From Mycolicibacterium rhodesiae (GTDB lineage Bacteria > Actinomycetota > Actinomycetes > Mycobacteriales > Mycobacteriaceae), in NCBI RefSeq assembly GCF_002086695.1, contig NZ_MVIH01000006.1:248001-312000 (forward strand): 64,000 nt of DNA, read 5' to 3'. The notes beneath the pieces were generated by a model. That model was not told the origin of the DNA. It saw only the letters and a program-made list of their open reading frames with translations, and ran no database searches. Below are positions 20,550 through 29,242 of the stretch, piece after piece. Each line of letters begins with the position of its first letter. The first letter of the stretch is position 1. The translations under genes were made by a program, and so were the position numbers.

Positions 20550-21434
20550 CGTCCTACTCTCCACGGCGTCCAGTTCGGCAATCGTTTTGGCGCTCAACGT
20601 GATAGCGCCTGCGTCGACGTTCTCTTCCACATGGCCGAGGGACGCCGTGCCCGGAATGAGCAAGATCGCGGGGGAGTGCGCGAGCAACCATGCGAGGCCC
20701 ACCTGGGCGGGTGTCGCGTCGAGTTCGGCTGCAATCCGTACCACAACGGGGTCGTCGGCGACCTTCGGAAAGCCCGGAAAGCCGGACCCCAGAGGGAAAT
20801 ACGGGACCCAGGCGATGTCGTTGGCCGCGCAGAAGCTCACGGCGTCCTCGTGGGTCCGGTCGAGCACGTTGTAGGCGTTCTGCACGCAGACGATTCCAGC
20901 GGGAAGGGCGTGGCGCACGGTGTCCAGCCCGACGTTGCTGATCCCGATCGAGCCGATCTTGCCCTCGTCGCGCAGTGTGATCAGCTCGGCCAGCTGGTCG
21001 TCGAGGTCCACCCGCTGATCGCCCTCGGCGATCAGTCCGGGTCCGATGTCCGCACGACGCAGGTTCACCACCGGGATCCGCTCCAGGCCCAGGGTGTCGA
21101 GATCCAGTTCGACGGACGCGCGTAGCTCGGCGGGTTTCTGAGCCAGGGTCAGGGGCACCTGCGCGCCCGGCGCCGCGCGGGCCCCAACCTTGCTCACAAT
21201 CACCACATCCTCGGGATAGGGCGCGAGTGCGCGCCGGATGCGGCGGTTGACGTCGCCGTCTTCGTAGAACGATGCGGTGTCGATGTGATTGATGCCCAGC
21301 TCGACCGCGCGGCGAAGCAGGGTCACCGCGTCGTCGATCGGCGGGGTGGCGACGCTCATCGCGCCGTACCCGATCCGGGCGACCCTGCGTTCACCCAACC
21401 GGCCCGCGCCGCCTGGCTCTGATGTCGACGTCAT
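20505..21434 (-). CDS. Aldo/keto reductase
   Basis: 309 residues, TIM-barrel NADPH-dependent reductase. Catalytic residues: Asp/Tyr in HIDTASFYEDGDVNRRI and Lys in VVIVSKVGA; the usual His of strand 4 is replaced by the VVNLRRAD segment seen in a subgroup of bacterial members. The ATG at 21434 has GGAG 6 bases upstream. It is divergent from the TetR gene, and two copies of the palindrome GCGGAGG-N2-CCTCCGC lie between them, so it is the likely target of that repressor. Physiological substrate unknown. Confidence 0.87.
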   Translation of the reverse strand: MTSTSEPGGAGRLGERRVARIGYGAMSVATPPIDDAVTLLRRAVELGINHIDTASFYEDGDVNRRIRRALAPYPEDVVIVSKVGARAAPGAQVPLTLAQKPAELRASVELDLDTLGLERIPVVNLRRADIGPGLIAEGDQRVDLDDQLAELITLRDEGKIGSIGISNVGLDTVRHALPAGIVCVQNAYNVLDRTHEDAVSFCAANDIAWVPYFPLGSGFPGFPKVADDPVVVRIAAELDATPAQVGLAWLLAHSPAILLIPGTASLGHVEENVDAGAITLSAKTIAELDAVESRTSANGDGVQPFLDER

Positions 21435-21463
21435 GGCGCTCCTCACGTGTCATACTCGGCGAT

Positions 21464-21479
21464 GCGGAGGAACCTCCGC
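21464..21479. promoter_or_regulatory. Putative TetR operator, copy 1
   Basis: Perfect inverted repeat GCGGAGG-AA-CCTCCGC in the 80-bp gap between the divergent aldo/keto reductase and TetR genes. Confidence 0.7.
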
Positions 21480-21498
21480 TTCACCGACGATAGCAAAA

Positions 21499-21512
21499 CG
21501 GAGGTGCCTCCG
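21499..21512. promoter_or_regulatory. Putative TetR operator, copy 2, overlapping the tetR ribosome-binding site
   Basis: CGGAGG-TG-CCTCCG is the same palindrome core as copy 1, 34-35 bp away (roughly three helical turns). Its left half GGAGG is also the only Shine-Dalgarno candidate for the ATG at 21515, which points to autoregulation. Confidence 0.65.
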
Positions 21513-21514
21513 CT

Positions 21515-22057
21515 ATGGCCGAGCGGTCCGATGCGCTGCGCAATCGCGAACGGCTGCTGGCCGCTGCTGCGGCAGCGTTCGCCGCAAGCGAGGGCCCGGT
21601 GTCGTTGGAGGGCATCGCCCGCGACGCCGGCGTCGGTATCGGCACGCTGTACCGGCACTTTCCCAGCCGGGAGGCACTCACTGAGGCGGTCTACCGCACC
21701 GAGCTGGCCGAGGTCGCGGCATCAGCCCGGCACCTGTTGGAACGCGACCCTCCGGCGGCGGCCCTACGCCGATGGATGAACCGCTACGCCGAGTTCGTCG
21801 CCGCCAAGCGGGGCATGGCCGAATCACTGCGCGTGGTCTTCGAATCCGGTGCTGTCACACCTGGCGACACGAGAGCCAGCATCGTCGGCGCCGCCGAACT
21901 ATTGCTCGCCGCCGGGGCGGCCGACGGCAGTCTGCGTGCCGACGTGCGCGCCGACGACCTCGTCTCCAGCATGTTGGGCATCTCTCTGGCCAGTAGCTCG
22001 ACCGAGCAGACGCAGCGGATGCTGGACCTTCTCGCGGCCGGAGTGGCCGCCCGTTAG
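21515..22057 (+). CDS. TetR-family transcriptional repressor
   Basis: 180 residues. N-terminal helix-turn-helix: RERLLAAAAAAFA, then VSLEGIARDAGVGIGTLYRH and FPSREALTEAVY, the classic TetR_N pattern. The C-terminal ligand domain resembles the SbtR/TetR_C_33 group. It probably represses the divergent aldo/keto reductase and itself through the two palindromes upstream. The ligand is unknown; the reductase suggests a toxic carbonyl compound (inference). Confidence 0.9.
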   Translation: MAERSDALRNRERLLAAAAAAFAASEGPVSLEGIARDAGVGIGTLYRHFPSREALTEAVYRTELAEVAASARHLLERDPPAAALRRWMNRYAEFVAAKRGMAESLRVVFESGAVTPGDTRASIVGAAELLLAAGAADGSLRADVRADDLVSSMLGISLASSSTEQTQRMLDLLAAGVAAR

Positions 22058-22060
22058 GGT
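22055..22060 (+). promoter_or_regulatory. Putative leaderless -10 box for rpiB
   Basis: TAGGGT begins in the tetR stop codon and lies 7 nt before the rpiB ATG; no ribosome-binding site is present. Confidence 0.5.
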
Positions 22061-22067
22061 TACGGCC

Positions 22068-22547
22068 ATGCGTGTCTACCTCGGCTCTGACCATGCCGGA
22101 TACGAACTCAAGCAAGCCATCATCGAGCACCTGAAAAACGGTGGTCATGAGCCGATCGACTGCGGCGCCTACAGCTACGACGCCGAGGACGACTACCCGG
22201 CCTTCTGCATCGCCGCCGCGACCAAGACGCTGGCCGACCCCGACAGCCTGGGCATCGTGATCGGCGGTTCCGGCAACGGCGAGCAGATCGCGGCCAACAA
22301 GGTGCCCGGCATCCGCTGCGCGCTGGCGTGGAGTGTGGAGACGGCGTCGCTGGCCCGCGAGCACAACAACGCTCAGGTGGTCAGTATCGGCGGCCGCATG
22401 CACCCGGTCGAGGACGCGCTGAGCTTCGTCGACGCCTTCCTGTCCACCCCATGGTCGGAAGCCGAACGCCACCAACGTCGTATCGACATCCTCGACGAGT
22501 ACGAGCGCACCCACGTGCCGCCGCCGGTGCCCGGCGCCCCGGCCTGA
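22068..22547 (+). CDS. rpiB: Ribose-5-phosphate isomerase B
   Basis: 159 residues (162 in M. tuberculosis). Conserved RpiB features: VYLGSDHAGYELK at the N-terminus, GIVIGGSGNGEQIAANK (anion hole and the Ser that replaces the Cys of E. coli RpiB in mycobacteria), and RIDILDEYE near the end. It interconverts ribose-5-phosphate and ribulose-5-phosphate in the non-oxidative pentose phosphate pathway. The nei gene starts 3 bp after its stop, so the two form a unit as in M. tuberculosis (Rv2465c-Rv2464c). Confidence 0.95.
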   Translation: MRVYLGSDHAGYELKQAIIEHLKNGGHEPIDCGAYSYDAEDDYPAFCIAAATKTLADPDSLGIVIGGSGNGEQIAANKVPGIRCALAWSVETASLAREHNNAQVVSIGGRMHPVEDALSFVDAFLSTPWSEAERHQRRIDILDEYERTHVPPPVPGAPA

Positions 22548-22550
22548 CCT

Positions 22551-23342
22551 GTGCCGGAAGGGCACACCCTTCACCGGCTCGCGCGGCTGCATCAGCGCCG
22601 GTTCGCCGGCGCCCCGGCGGCCGTGTCGAGTCCGCAGGGCAGATTCACCGACGCCTCGATCGTCGACGGCCGGGTGTTCACCCACGCCTCGGTCTGGGGC
22701 AAGCACCTGTTCCACCACTACGACGGCGGTCCGATCGTGCACGTCCACCTGGGGCTGTACGGCACCTTCACCGAGGCGCCGGTGCCGATGCCGCTGCCGG
22801 TCGGTCAGGTGCGCATGCGGATCGTCGGTGACGAGTGGGGTACTGACCTGCGCGGTCCGACCGCGTGCGAGGTGATCGACGAAGCGCAGGTATCGGCCAT
22901 CGTGGCCCGGCTCGGGCCCGACCCGCTGCGCCGGGATGCCGACCCTGCGCTGCCGTGGGCCCGAATCTCCAAGTCCCGCAAAAGTATCGGCGCCCTGCTG
23001 ATGGATCAGAGCGTGATCGCCGGGGTGGGCAACGTGTACCGCAGCGAGTTGCTCTTTCGGCATCACATCGACCCCTTCCGGCTGGGCCGGGACGTCTCCG
23101 AGGCCGAGTTCGCCGATGCCTGGACCGACCTGGTCGCGTTGATGAAGGTCGGTGTACGACGCGGCAAGATCGTGGTGGTTCGGCCCGAGCACGATCACGG
23201 GGCGCCGTCGTACGGCCCGAACCGTCCGCGCACCTACGTCTACCGGCGCGCCGGTGAGCCGTGCCGGGTGTGCTCGACCCCGGTTCGGACCGCCGAGTTG
23301 GAAGGTCGCAACGTGTTTTGGTGCCCCACCTGCCAGGTGTGA
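22551..23342 (+). CDS. nei: Formamidopyrimidine-DNA glycosylase family, endonuclease VIII (Nei1)
   Basis: 263 residues. It begins PEGHT after the start Met (Pro nucleophile and catalytic Glu), contains the H2TH segment around IAGVGNVYRSELLF, and ends in an intact zinc finger C-x2-C ... C-x2-C (CRVCSTPVRT to FWCPTCQ). It excises oxidised pyrimidines and cuts the AP site by beta/delta elimination. The GTG at 22551 is 3 bp after rpiB, so no separate promoter is needed. Confidence 0.94.
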   Translation: MPEGHTLHRLARLHQRRFAGAPAAVSSPQGRFTDASIVDGRVFTHASVWGKHLFHHYDGGPIVHVHLGLYGTFTEAPVPMPLPVGQVRMRIVGDEWGTDLRGPTACEVIDEAQVSAIVARLGPDPLRRDADPALPWARISKSRKSIGALLMDQSVIAGVGNVYRSELLFRHHIDPFRLGRDVSEAEFADAWTDLVALMKVGVRRGKIVVVRPEHDHGAPSYGPNRPRTYVYRRAGEPCRVCSTPVRTAELEGRNVFWCPTCQV

Positions 23343-23378
23343 TCAGCGCCGGCGGGCAGCACCCGCGAGAATGCTTGT

Positions 23379-25067
23379 ATGGAACTGATTCTCGTCGTCG
23401 TCGGCGCCATTGTCGTCGCGGCGATCGCCAAGAACCGTGGCCTGGAACCGGCTCTGATGATCGTCGTGGTGGGCATCGCCGCATCGTTCCTGCCGGGCTT
23501 CGTAGCGCCTGAACTGGATTCTCACGTCCTGCTCTCGGTGGTCCTGCCGCCGCTGCTGTACTCCGCGGCGCTGGACTTCTCGTTTCCGGCGTTCATGCGC
23601 AACATCAAGCCGATCCTCGGCCTCGGCGTGGGCCTGGTTGTGGTCACGGCGTTCACGGTGGCCGCGGTGTCCGCGTGGCTGGTCGTGGTGCCGCTGACAT
23701 TCGCCACCGCGCTGGTTCTCGGCGCCATCGTCGCACCGCCCGACGCCGTCACCGCCGTCGCCGTGGGTCGCAAGCTGGGCCTGCCCAAGCGGGTGATGAC
23801 GATCCTGACCGGTGAGAGCCTGATCAACGACGCCGCCGCGCTGGCATTGTTCTCGATCGCCGTCGCCCAGGTCGCCGGCACCCACATCTTCATCGACAAT
23901 CCGCTGCTGCTGTTCGGCTACAGCGCACTGCTCGGCCCGGTGGTGGGGGTTGCGCTCGGCTACGTGACGCTGTGGATTCGCGAACGCCTCAACAGCGCCA
24001 GCCTGGAGACGATTCAAGGCCTGGTGGTGCCGTTCGCCGCGTACATCACCGCCGAGCGGTTCCACGCCTCCGGTGTGCTGGCGGTGGTGGCCGCCGGGTT
24101 CATCGTCGGCAGTGGCACATTGAGCGCCGGCTACCAGACCCGGCTGCAGGAACGCTACGTGTGGCACTCCGTCGACGTGCTGCTGGAGGCGTTCGTGTTC
24201 GCCTACATCGGTCTGCATCTGAGGTTTGTCCTGGAGGACCTGCGCGACGCCCACGAGTCGCTCGCGGAGGTCGGCGTCGCGGCGCTGGTGGTGCTGGCGA
24301 TCGTGCTCGTGATCCGGCCGCTCTCGGTGTTCGTGATGTTCGGCCGCGGCGTGTTGTCCCGGCATGTCGACCGCAGACTCAGCGTGCCGGTCCCCGAGGG
24401 TGGCCGGGGCGCACTCGGCGCCCGCAGGCGGGAACGGCCAAAAGGCAAGTGGCGGGCCATGATTGACCACACATCGCTGACCTGGCAAGAAAATGTGGTG
24501 GTGTCCTGGACGGGGATGCGCGGGGTGGTGACGTTGGCCGCGGCCGCCGGCATCCCGACGACGATCGCCAACGGTGAGCCGTTCCCGGAGCGGGCCACCA
24601 TCCAGGCGATCGCGTTCGTCGTGGCGGTAGGCACACTGCTGCTGCAGGGATGGACGTTGCCGCCGCTGATCCGTCGCCTGCATCTGTCCTCGCGGGAGGA
24701 CGACCGGATCTACGACCGTGAGGAGACCTATAAGACCGAGCACACCGTGCATGTCGCCGCCGACGAGGTGCTGGCCCGGTTCGAGGCCGAGCCGCCGGCA
24801 GGCCTCGACCCGCATGTGCTGACCGAGATTCGTGACTGGATCGCTCGGCATTCCAAGGATGCCGACGAGATGCCCGACCCCGAGGAGCACGACCTGCGTG
24901 CGGAGGTGTTCGCGACGCTGTATCGCAATGTGCTTGCCGCGCAACGCGCGGCGTTGATCGCCGAACGCGACGAGGGCCGCATCGATGATGAGGCCGTGCG
25001 CGCGATGCTGGACCGGCTGGACTTGCAGGAGGCCAGCGTGACGGCCCGGATGGAGAGCCGGATCTAA
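23379..25067 (+). CDS. Monovalent cation/proton antiporter, CPA1 family
   Basis: 562 residues with about twelve transmembrane helices followed by a cytoplasmic tail of about 140 residues. The family signature APPDAVTAVAVGRKLGL and the ion-binding helix GESLINDAAALALFS are present. It should exchange Na+ or K+ for protons across the plasma membrane. The tail is rich in Glu, Asp and Arg (REDDRIYDREETYK) and could be regulatory. It ends head-on with the DUF1542 gene; the two stop codons share bases 25064-25067. Confidence 0.92.
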   Translation: MELILVVVGAIVVAAIAKNRGLEPALMIVVVGIAASFLPGFVAPELDSHVLLSVVLPPLLYSAALDFSFPAFMRNIKPILGLGVGLVVVTAFTVAAVSAWLVVVPLTFATALVLGAIVAPPDAVTAVAVGRKLGLPKRVMTILTGESLINDAAALALFSIAVAQVAGTHIFIDNPLLLFGYSALLGPVVGVALGYVTLWIRERLNSASLETIQGLVVPFAAYITAERFHASGVLAVVAAGFIVGSGTLSAGYQTRLQERYVWHSVDVLLEAFVFAYIGLHLRFVLEDLRDAHESLAEVGVAALVVLAIVLVIRPLSVFVMFGRGVLSRHVDRRLSVPVPEGGRGALGARRRERPKGKWRAMIDHTSLTWQENVVVSWTGMRGVVTLAAAAGIPTTIANGEPFPERATIQAIAFVVAVGTLLLQGWTLPPLIRRLHLSSREDDRIYDREETYKTEHTVHVAADEVLARFEAEPPAGLDPHVLTEIRDWIARHSKDADEMPDPEEHDLRAEVFATLYRNVLAAQRAALIAERDEGRIDDEAVRAMLDRLDLQEASVTARMESRI

Positions 25068-25915
25068 AAGTCGCCGAACCCGCCGCCGAAGTCCCCGCCG
25101 CCGAAGTCGCCACCACCCCAGCCGCCGCTGTCGCCGAGGCCGCCGCCGTCCCAGCCACCTCCGTCGCCGCCCCAGCCGCCGCCGTCGCCACCCCAGCCGG
25201 CGTCCTGGCCGCCCGCGTCCAGACCCTGATCGAAACCCTGGTCGTAGCCCTGGTCGAAACTGGAACCGAAGCCGTTCTCGAATCCCGAGGCGCCGTAATC
25301 CACGCCGTGCATGCCGGAGAACAGTGCATCGAACAACAGCACCGATCCGACACCCCAGGCGCCGGCCACCAGTGCCGTTTTCCACCAGGGTTCGGAGTAC
25401 CAGCCCGCCGGCACCGGACGCCCGGCGACCCGGCCGCCGGGGTAGTAGTTCGGGGTCCGCTGGCTCGGAGTCGGGGAGGCCTCGATCTCGCGGCCCTCGA
25501 ACTGCACCTTGCGGTCCTCGGTCACCGCGCCCGCCGCCTTCTGGCCGGACACCGTCTCCAGCTCGGGCCCCGGATCCATACCCATCGCGGTGCGGGCGGC
25601 GCGCACGTAGTAAAGCCCCTCGATCGCACTTTCCTTGGCCAGCATCGCCTGCTTGGCGGTGGTGGCCTGGTCGATCTGAGAGGAGGCGGCGGTGAACCGC
25701 TCGGAGGCGTCGGCCAGTGCCTGGGTGGCGGCCTCGTTGGTGCCGGACAGGTTGAGCACCTGGCCGCCGAGGCGCTCGATCACCCGGCGGGCATCGGCCT
25801 TCGCGTCCGCCAGCGCGGCCGCGGTGCGATTGCCGGAGGCCCGCGACGAGCTCACCACCGCCAGCACGATCACACCGATGACGACCAGGATGAGCACGAC
25901 CAGCACACCGTTCAT
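25064..25915 (-). CDS. DUF1542-domain membrane protein with Gly/Trp/Asp-rich tail
   Basis: 283 residues. One N-terminal transmembrane helix (residues 3-22), an Ala/Asp-rich helical region (about 25-110), a second hydrophobic stretch (about 180-200), then a low-complexity C-terminus of repeating GWGGDGGG and FGGG units and DQGYDQGFDQG repeats. The ATG at 25915 was chosen over the GTG at 25924 because TACTGT lies exactly 7 nt upstream of it (leaderless pattern). Homologues in other bacteria are similarly uncharacterised. The tail looks like a surface or condensate-forming low-complexity segment (inference). Confidence 0.75.
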   Translation of the reverse strand: MNGVLVVLILVVIGVIVLAVVSSSRASGNRTAAALADAKADARRVIERLGGQVLNLSGTNEAATQALADASERFTAASSQIDQATTAKQAMLAKESAIEGLYYVRAARTAMGMDPGPELETVSGQKAAGAVTEDRKVQFEGREIEASPTPSQRTPNYYPGGRVAGRPVPAGWYSEPWWKTALVAGAWGVGSVLLFDALFSGMHGVDYGASGFENGFGSSFDQGYDQGFDQGLDAGGQDAGWGGDGGGWGGDGGGWDGGGLGDSGGWGGGDFGGGDFGGGFGDF

Positions 25916-25922
25916 GGCGTCC

Positions 25923-25928
25923 ACAGTA
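25923..25928 (-). promoter_or_regulatory. Putative leaderless -10 box for the DUF1542 gene
   Basis: On the minus strand TACTGT is followed by 7 nt and the ATG at 25915. This decides between two in-frame starts. Confidence 0.45.
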
Positions 25929-25969
25929 CCGATCCTGTGAAAGTGCTCCGGAGAACGAGAATTAGCTCC

Positions 25970-27151
25970 TCAGAGCACACCGAGAGCGCGGTACACCTCG
26001 TCGCTGAGCGCGGTGCTGCGCGGATCGGCATTGCACTTGGTGGCGTCGAAATAGTTCATCACGTAGGCGTAGCCGATGCGGTGCTCGAGGTCGACGAACC
26101 CGTAGGAGCCGCCCGAGCCGCCGTGGCCGAAGCTGTGCAGGTTGGGACCTGCCACACCGCGTTGATTGAGCATGTAGCCCAAGCCCCAACCGTGGTCGGC
26201 CACCCGGGGCCCGAGCACGACGTCGGGATCGAAGCCCCCCTGCGAAACCCGCACCGCCTCCAGAAGATCGCGGCTGAGCAGCTTTTCCTGCGCGAGCCCG
26301 TTGTAGAACGTGGCCAGACCCAGCGCCGAAACGTGACCGTTGGTGCTGGGGAACTCGCTGATACGCCACCGCTCGAGCTCGTTGGAGCCCAGCTCGTCGT
26401 CGGGGACGAAGCCCATCGCGACGGCCATCCCGGCCATCGGGTGCTCGGCGAGCGAGGTCGGATACCCCGGCGCCTGGCCGTTGGCCAGGACATCGCGAAT
26501 GTGGGGCTTGTTGATCATCTCCGCGCAGCGGTGGTGCTCGGCGGCCGGCAGACCGATGTGGACGTCGACGCCCATCGGCTCGGCGATCTCGGTCCGCAGA
26601 TACTGGCCGATCGTGCGTCCGGTCACCCGGCGGACGACCTCACCGAGAATGAACCCGAAGCTGACCATGTGGTAGCCCTGGGCCGTGCCGGGCGGCCACC
26701 ACGGCTCGGCTGCGGCCAGGTCGGCGCACACCCGGTCCCAATCGGTGGTGTCGCGCCAATGCATGCGGGTGCGAGGCCCGATCACACCGGAGCGGTGCCC
26801 GAGCACCGACGCGATCGTGATGTCCTGCTTGCCATTCGACGCGAACTCCGGCCAGTAGCGGGCGACCGGGGCGTGCAGGTCGAGCTCGCCGCGATCGGCG
26901 AGCAGATGCACACAGGTACTCGTCAGCCCTTTGGTGCCGGAGAACACACTGGCCAGCGTGTCCTGGCGCCACCGCCGACGCCGGCGGGCATCGGCATAGC
27001 CGCCCCACAGATTGACCACCAGGTCGCCGTCGACCCACACGGCGACTGCTGCGCCGACCTCATCGCGCGCGGTGAAGTTCGCCTCGAAAGCGTCGCGCAC
27101 CGCGCCAAAACCCGCGGCGCACGCACCGCCGATGGGGATGTGGTCGCTCAA
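25970..27151 (-). CDS. lipP: Serine beta-lactamase-fold esterase (LipP-like)
   Basis: 393 residues from a TTG at 27151, matching the length of M. tuberculosis LipP (394) and preceded by GGAGG; the frame is open to 27208. The class C beta-lactamase/family VIII esterase motif S71-x-x-K74 is in VFSGTKGLTS, the Tyr of the second motif in QGYHMVSFG, and the C-terminal GHGGSGGSYG loop corresponds to the KTG/HGG box. It hydrolyses short-chain esters in related enzymes; natural substrate unknown. No signal peptide. Located between nei/antiporter and tig as in M. tuberculosis. Confidence 0.88.
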   Translation of the reverse strand: MSDHIPIGGACAAGFGAVRDAFEANFTARDEVGAAVAVWVDGDLVVNLWGGYADARRRRRWRQDTLASVFSGTKGLTSTCVHLLADRGELDLHAPVARYWPEFASNGKQDITIASVLGHRSGVIGPRTRMHWRDTTDWDRVCADLAAAEPWWPPGTAQGYHMVSFGFILGEVVRRVTGRTIGQYLRTEIAEPMGVDVHIGLPAAEHHRCAEMINKPHIRDVLANGQAPGYPTSLAEHPMAGMAVAMGFVPDDELGSNELERWRISEFPSTNGHVSALGLATFYNGLAQEKLLSRDLLEAVRVSQGGFDPDVVLGPRVADHGWGLGYMLNQRGVAGPNLHSFGHGGSGGSYGFVDLEHRIGYAYVMNYFDATKCNADPRSTALSDEVYRALGVL

Positions 27152-27334
27152 CGCGCCTCCTGGCCGCAGGGTATCGCCTGAATCTACGGTGGTCAGGTTA
27201 GCCAGCAAAGATGTGAGAACGATTGGAGCGGAATCGAAACCACCCTGTAATTAGCGCCGACGCCGGCAGATTTGTTCATGTGGATTTTCCAGCCGGTTTG
27301 ACGTTCTCGCAGGGCGGTACGTCACGATCCTGGT

Positions 27335-29008
27335 GTGGAGATTCCCGATACGGGCATTCCGCCGGCTCTCGCGAGCCGGATGACGATGGCCGAGCAGTAC
27401 GAATGGCATCAGAGCTATCTGCGCGCCCGCCCGGTGTCGCGGCGCAACTTCCTGCGCGGATCGGCCGCCGCGGCGGCCGTCGCGGCACTGGGGGCCGCCC
27501 CGTTCGGTCGCCGCGCTTACGCCCAGGATGCGCAGTTGGCGGTGGCAGGCCGGCGGGTCGGCTACGGGGCCGACGCGTCGAGCCAGCTACGGCTGGCCGG
27601 CCAGCTGTCCCGCAACCCGGGTACGACCAAAGTCTTCCTCGACCACGGCCCGACGCCCGGGCTCGGCGCGACGGTCGAGGCGGAGGTGCGCAACCTGGTG
27701 ACCCAGATCCCGGACAGCAGCGGCGGGGTGCTGTCGGCCGAGCAGTTCTACGTTCACGCGCCGGTCGACGGGCTGCCCGGGCGCACTCCGCACTTCTACC
27801 GGTGGCGCACCGACGACGGATTCGTCAGCGACGTCCGGTCCGCCGCGACCGCCATGCCCAGCGCGCGAAACGCGGTGGGCTGGTTCCGGTTCACCATGAT
27901 GGGGGACCAGGGCACCGACGAAACACCGCTGGCTCCGCCCGGTCTCACCCGCGGCGATTACGACGACAGCTATTACAAAGCCGACAACGACCCCACCGTG
28001 TCGCACACCGCGAATGTGCTGGACCAGATCGTCGCGGCGCGTCCCGACTTTCACGTGCTCGCCGGTGACATCGCCTACGCCGACCCGTCCGGGGCCGGTA
28101 AGCCGCCGCAGTTCGTCCGAAAGGGTGAACCGCCCAAGGGTTTCGACAAGTTCAACCCGTACGTCTGGGACGTGTATCTGAACTCCATCGAGGCCAGCGC
28201 TTCGACGACGCCGTGGATGTTCGCCACCGGCAACCATGACATGGAAGCCGCCTACCCGGTGCACGGCTATGGCGGCCACCTCGCCCGGCTCGACTTTCCA
28301 GGCAACGGTCCGTCCGGCTGCCCGTCGGTCTACTCGTTCACCTACGGCAATGTCGCGGTGCTCTCACTGGACGCCAACGATGTCAGCTATGAAATCACCG
28401 CCAACACGGGTTACTCCGGAGGCGCTCAACATAGTTGGGTGGAAAGGACTTTGGCGGCACACCGCGCCAATCCCGACATCGACTTCATCGTGTGTTTCTT
28501 CCATCACTGCGCCTACTCGACCACCGAGGCGCATGCCAGCGACGGCGGTGTGCGCGCCGCGTGGGTGCCGCTGTTCGACCGGTACCAGGTCGATTTGGTG
28601 TTGCAGGGCCACAACCACGTGTTCGAACGGTCCGACCCGATCCGTGGCGGCGCGCCCACCCGGGCGGCCGAGGACAACGCGATCGTCTATCCGGAAACCG
28701 ATGGCACCGTCTACTACACGGTGGGGTCAGCCGGACGGCCGCGGTACAACTTTCAGCCCGGCGAGCCGGAGAGCTACCGAGGCAACGTGGCGCCCGACAC
28801 GTTCGTTCCCAACAGCTACGTCTGGACGGCAGACGGCCACAAGCAGACCGAAGCGGTCGGCTGGTCACGCGTGCGGTTCCGCAACTACGCCTTCATCCGA
28901 GTCGATGTGCGCCCGGGTGGCCTGCTGAGCGAGATGGACGTGACCGCCGTCGACGAGTACGGCCGGGAGTTCGACAAGCTGACCGTCCGACGGCAGGTTC
29001 AGAAGTAG
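27335..29008 (+). CDS. Tat-exported purple-acid-phosphatase-like metallophosphoesterase
   Basis: 557 residues. A twin-arginine signal (SRRNFLRGSAAAAAVAALGA, residues 35-54) follows a 34-residue lead and ends near AYAQDA. Then comes a Fn3-like N-terminal region and a metallophosphoesterase domain. Its metal motifs occur in order: MGDQG, GDIAYAD, GNHDME, FFHHCAY and QGHNHVFER. This set is that of purple acid phosphatases (Fe-Me centre) rather than PhoD. M. tuberculosis Rv2577 is the likely relative. It acts outside the membrane on phosphate esters. GTG at 27335 is the start; the 180-bp gap to lipP should hold both promoters. Confidence 0.87.
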   Translation: MEIPDTGIPPALASRMTMAEQYEWHQSYLRARPVSRRNFLRGSAAAAAVAALGAAPFGRRAYAQDAQLAVAGRRVGYGADASSQLRLAGQLSRNPGTTKVFLDHGPTPGLGATVEAEVRNLVTQIPDSSGGVLSAEQFYVHAPVDGLPGRTPHFYRWRTDDGFVSDVRSAATAMPSARNAVGWFRFTMMGDQGTDETPLAPPGLTRGDYDDSYYKADNDPTVSHTANVLDQIVAARPDFHVLAGDIAYADPSGAGKPPQFVRKGEPPKGFDKFNPYVWDVYLNSIEASASTTPWMFATGNHDMEAAYPVHGYGGHLARLDFPGNGPSGCPSVYSFTYGNVAVLSLDANDVSYEITANTGYSGGAQHSWVERTLAAHRANPDIDFIVCFFHHCAYSTTEAHASDGGVRAAWVPLFDRYQVDLVLQGHNHVFERSDPIRGGAPTRAAEDNAIVYPETDGTVYYTVGSAGRPRYNFQPGEPESYRGNVAPDTFVPNSYVWTADGHKQTEAVGWSRVRFRNYAFIRVDVRPGGLLSEMDVTAVDEYGREFDKLTVRRQVQK

Positions 29009-29194
29009 TCGAAATGGTCGGCGGCCGCTCTGAGATGCAGGCGATCTCCGGCGTTCCCCGCCGTACGCAACAGGTGCGCTGACTAGACCATGCCGTGGGT
29101 CTCCGCTTGGCCGATGAGGCCAGTGGCTTGTGACGCGGCAGTGGGCGACCCGAGGAGTCCCGCGAGAGCGGCTCGGTCCAAGTGTGATGACCCA

Positions 29195-29212
29195 TATACC
29201 CCATGGGGTATA
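29195..29212. promoter_or_regulatory. CsoR/CstR-type operator overlapping a -10 box
   Basis: A perfect 18-bp palindrome with core TACCC-CATG-GGGTA. TATACT at 29209-29214, which overlaps its right arm, is a good -10 box for the small secreted-protein gene at 29243. Three more copies of TACCC-N4-GGGTA lie in the sulfide cluster at 48.4-48.65 kb. Confidence 0.75.
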
Positions 29213-29242
29213 CTTGATTATCAGACAAGAAGGAGGGTCGGG

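Noticed and set aside
25075..25300. Repetitive GCC/CCG-rich stretch resembling a PE_PGRS-type repeat
   Set aside because: It encodes the Gly/Trp/Asp-rich tail of the DUF1542 protein; there is no PE domain in front of it.
25307..27181. A 624-codon plus-strand open frame across the DUF1542 and lipP genes
   Set aside because: It runs through two well-supported genes and an intergenic gap, and shows no motif.
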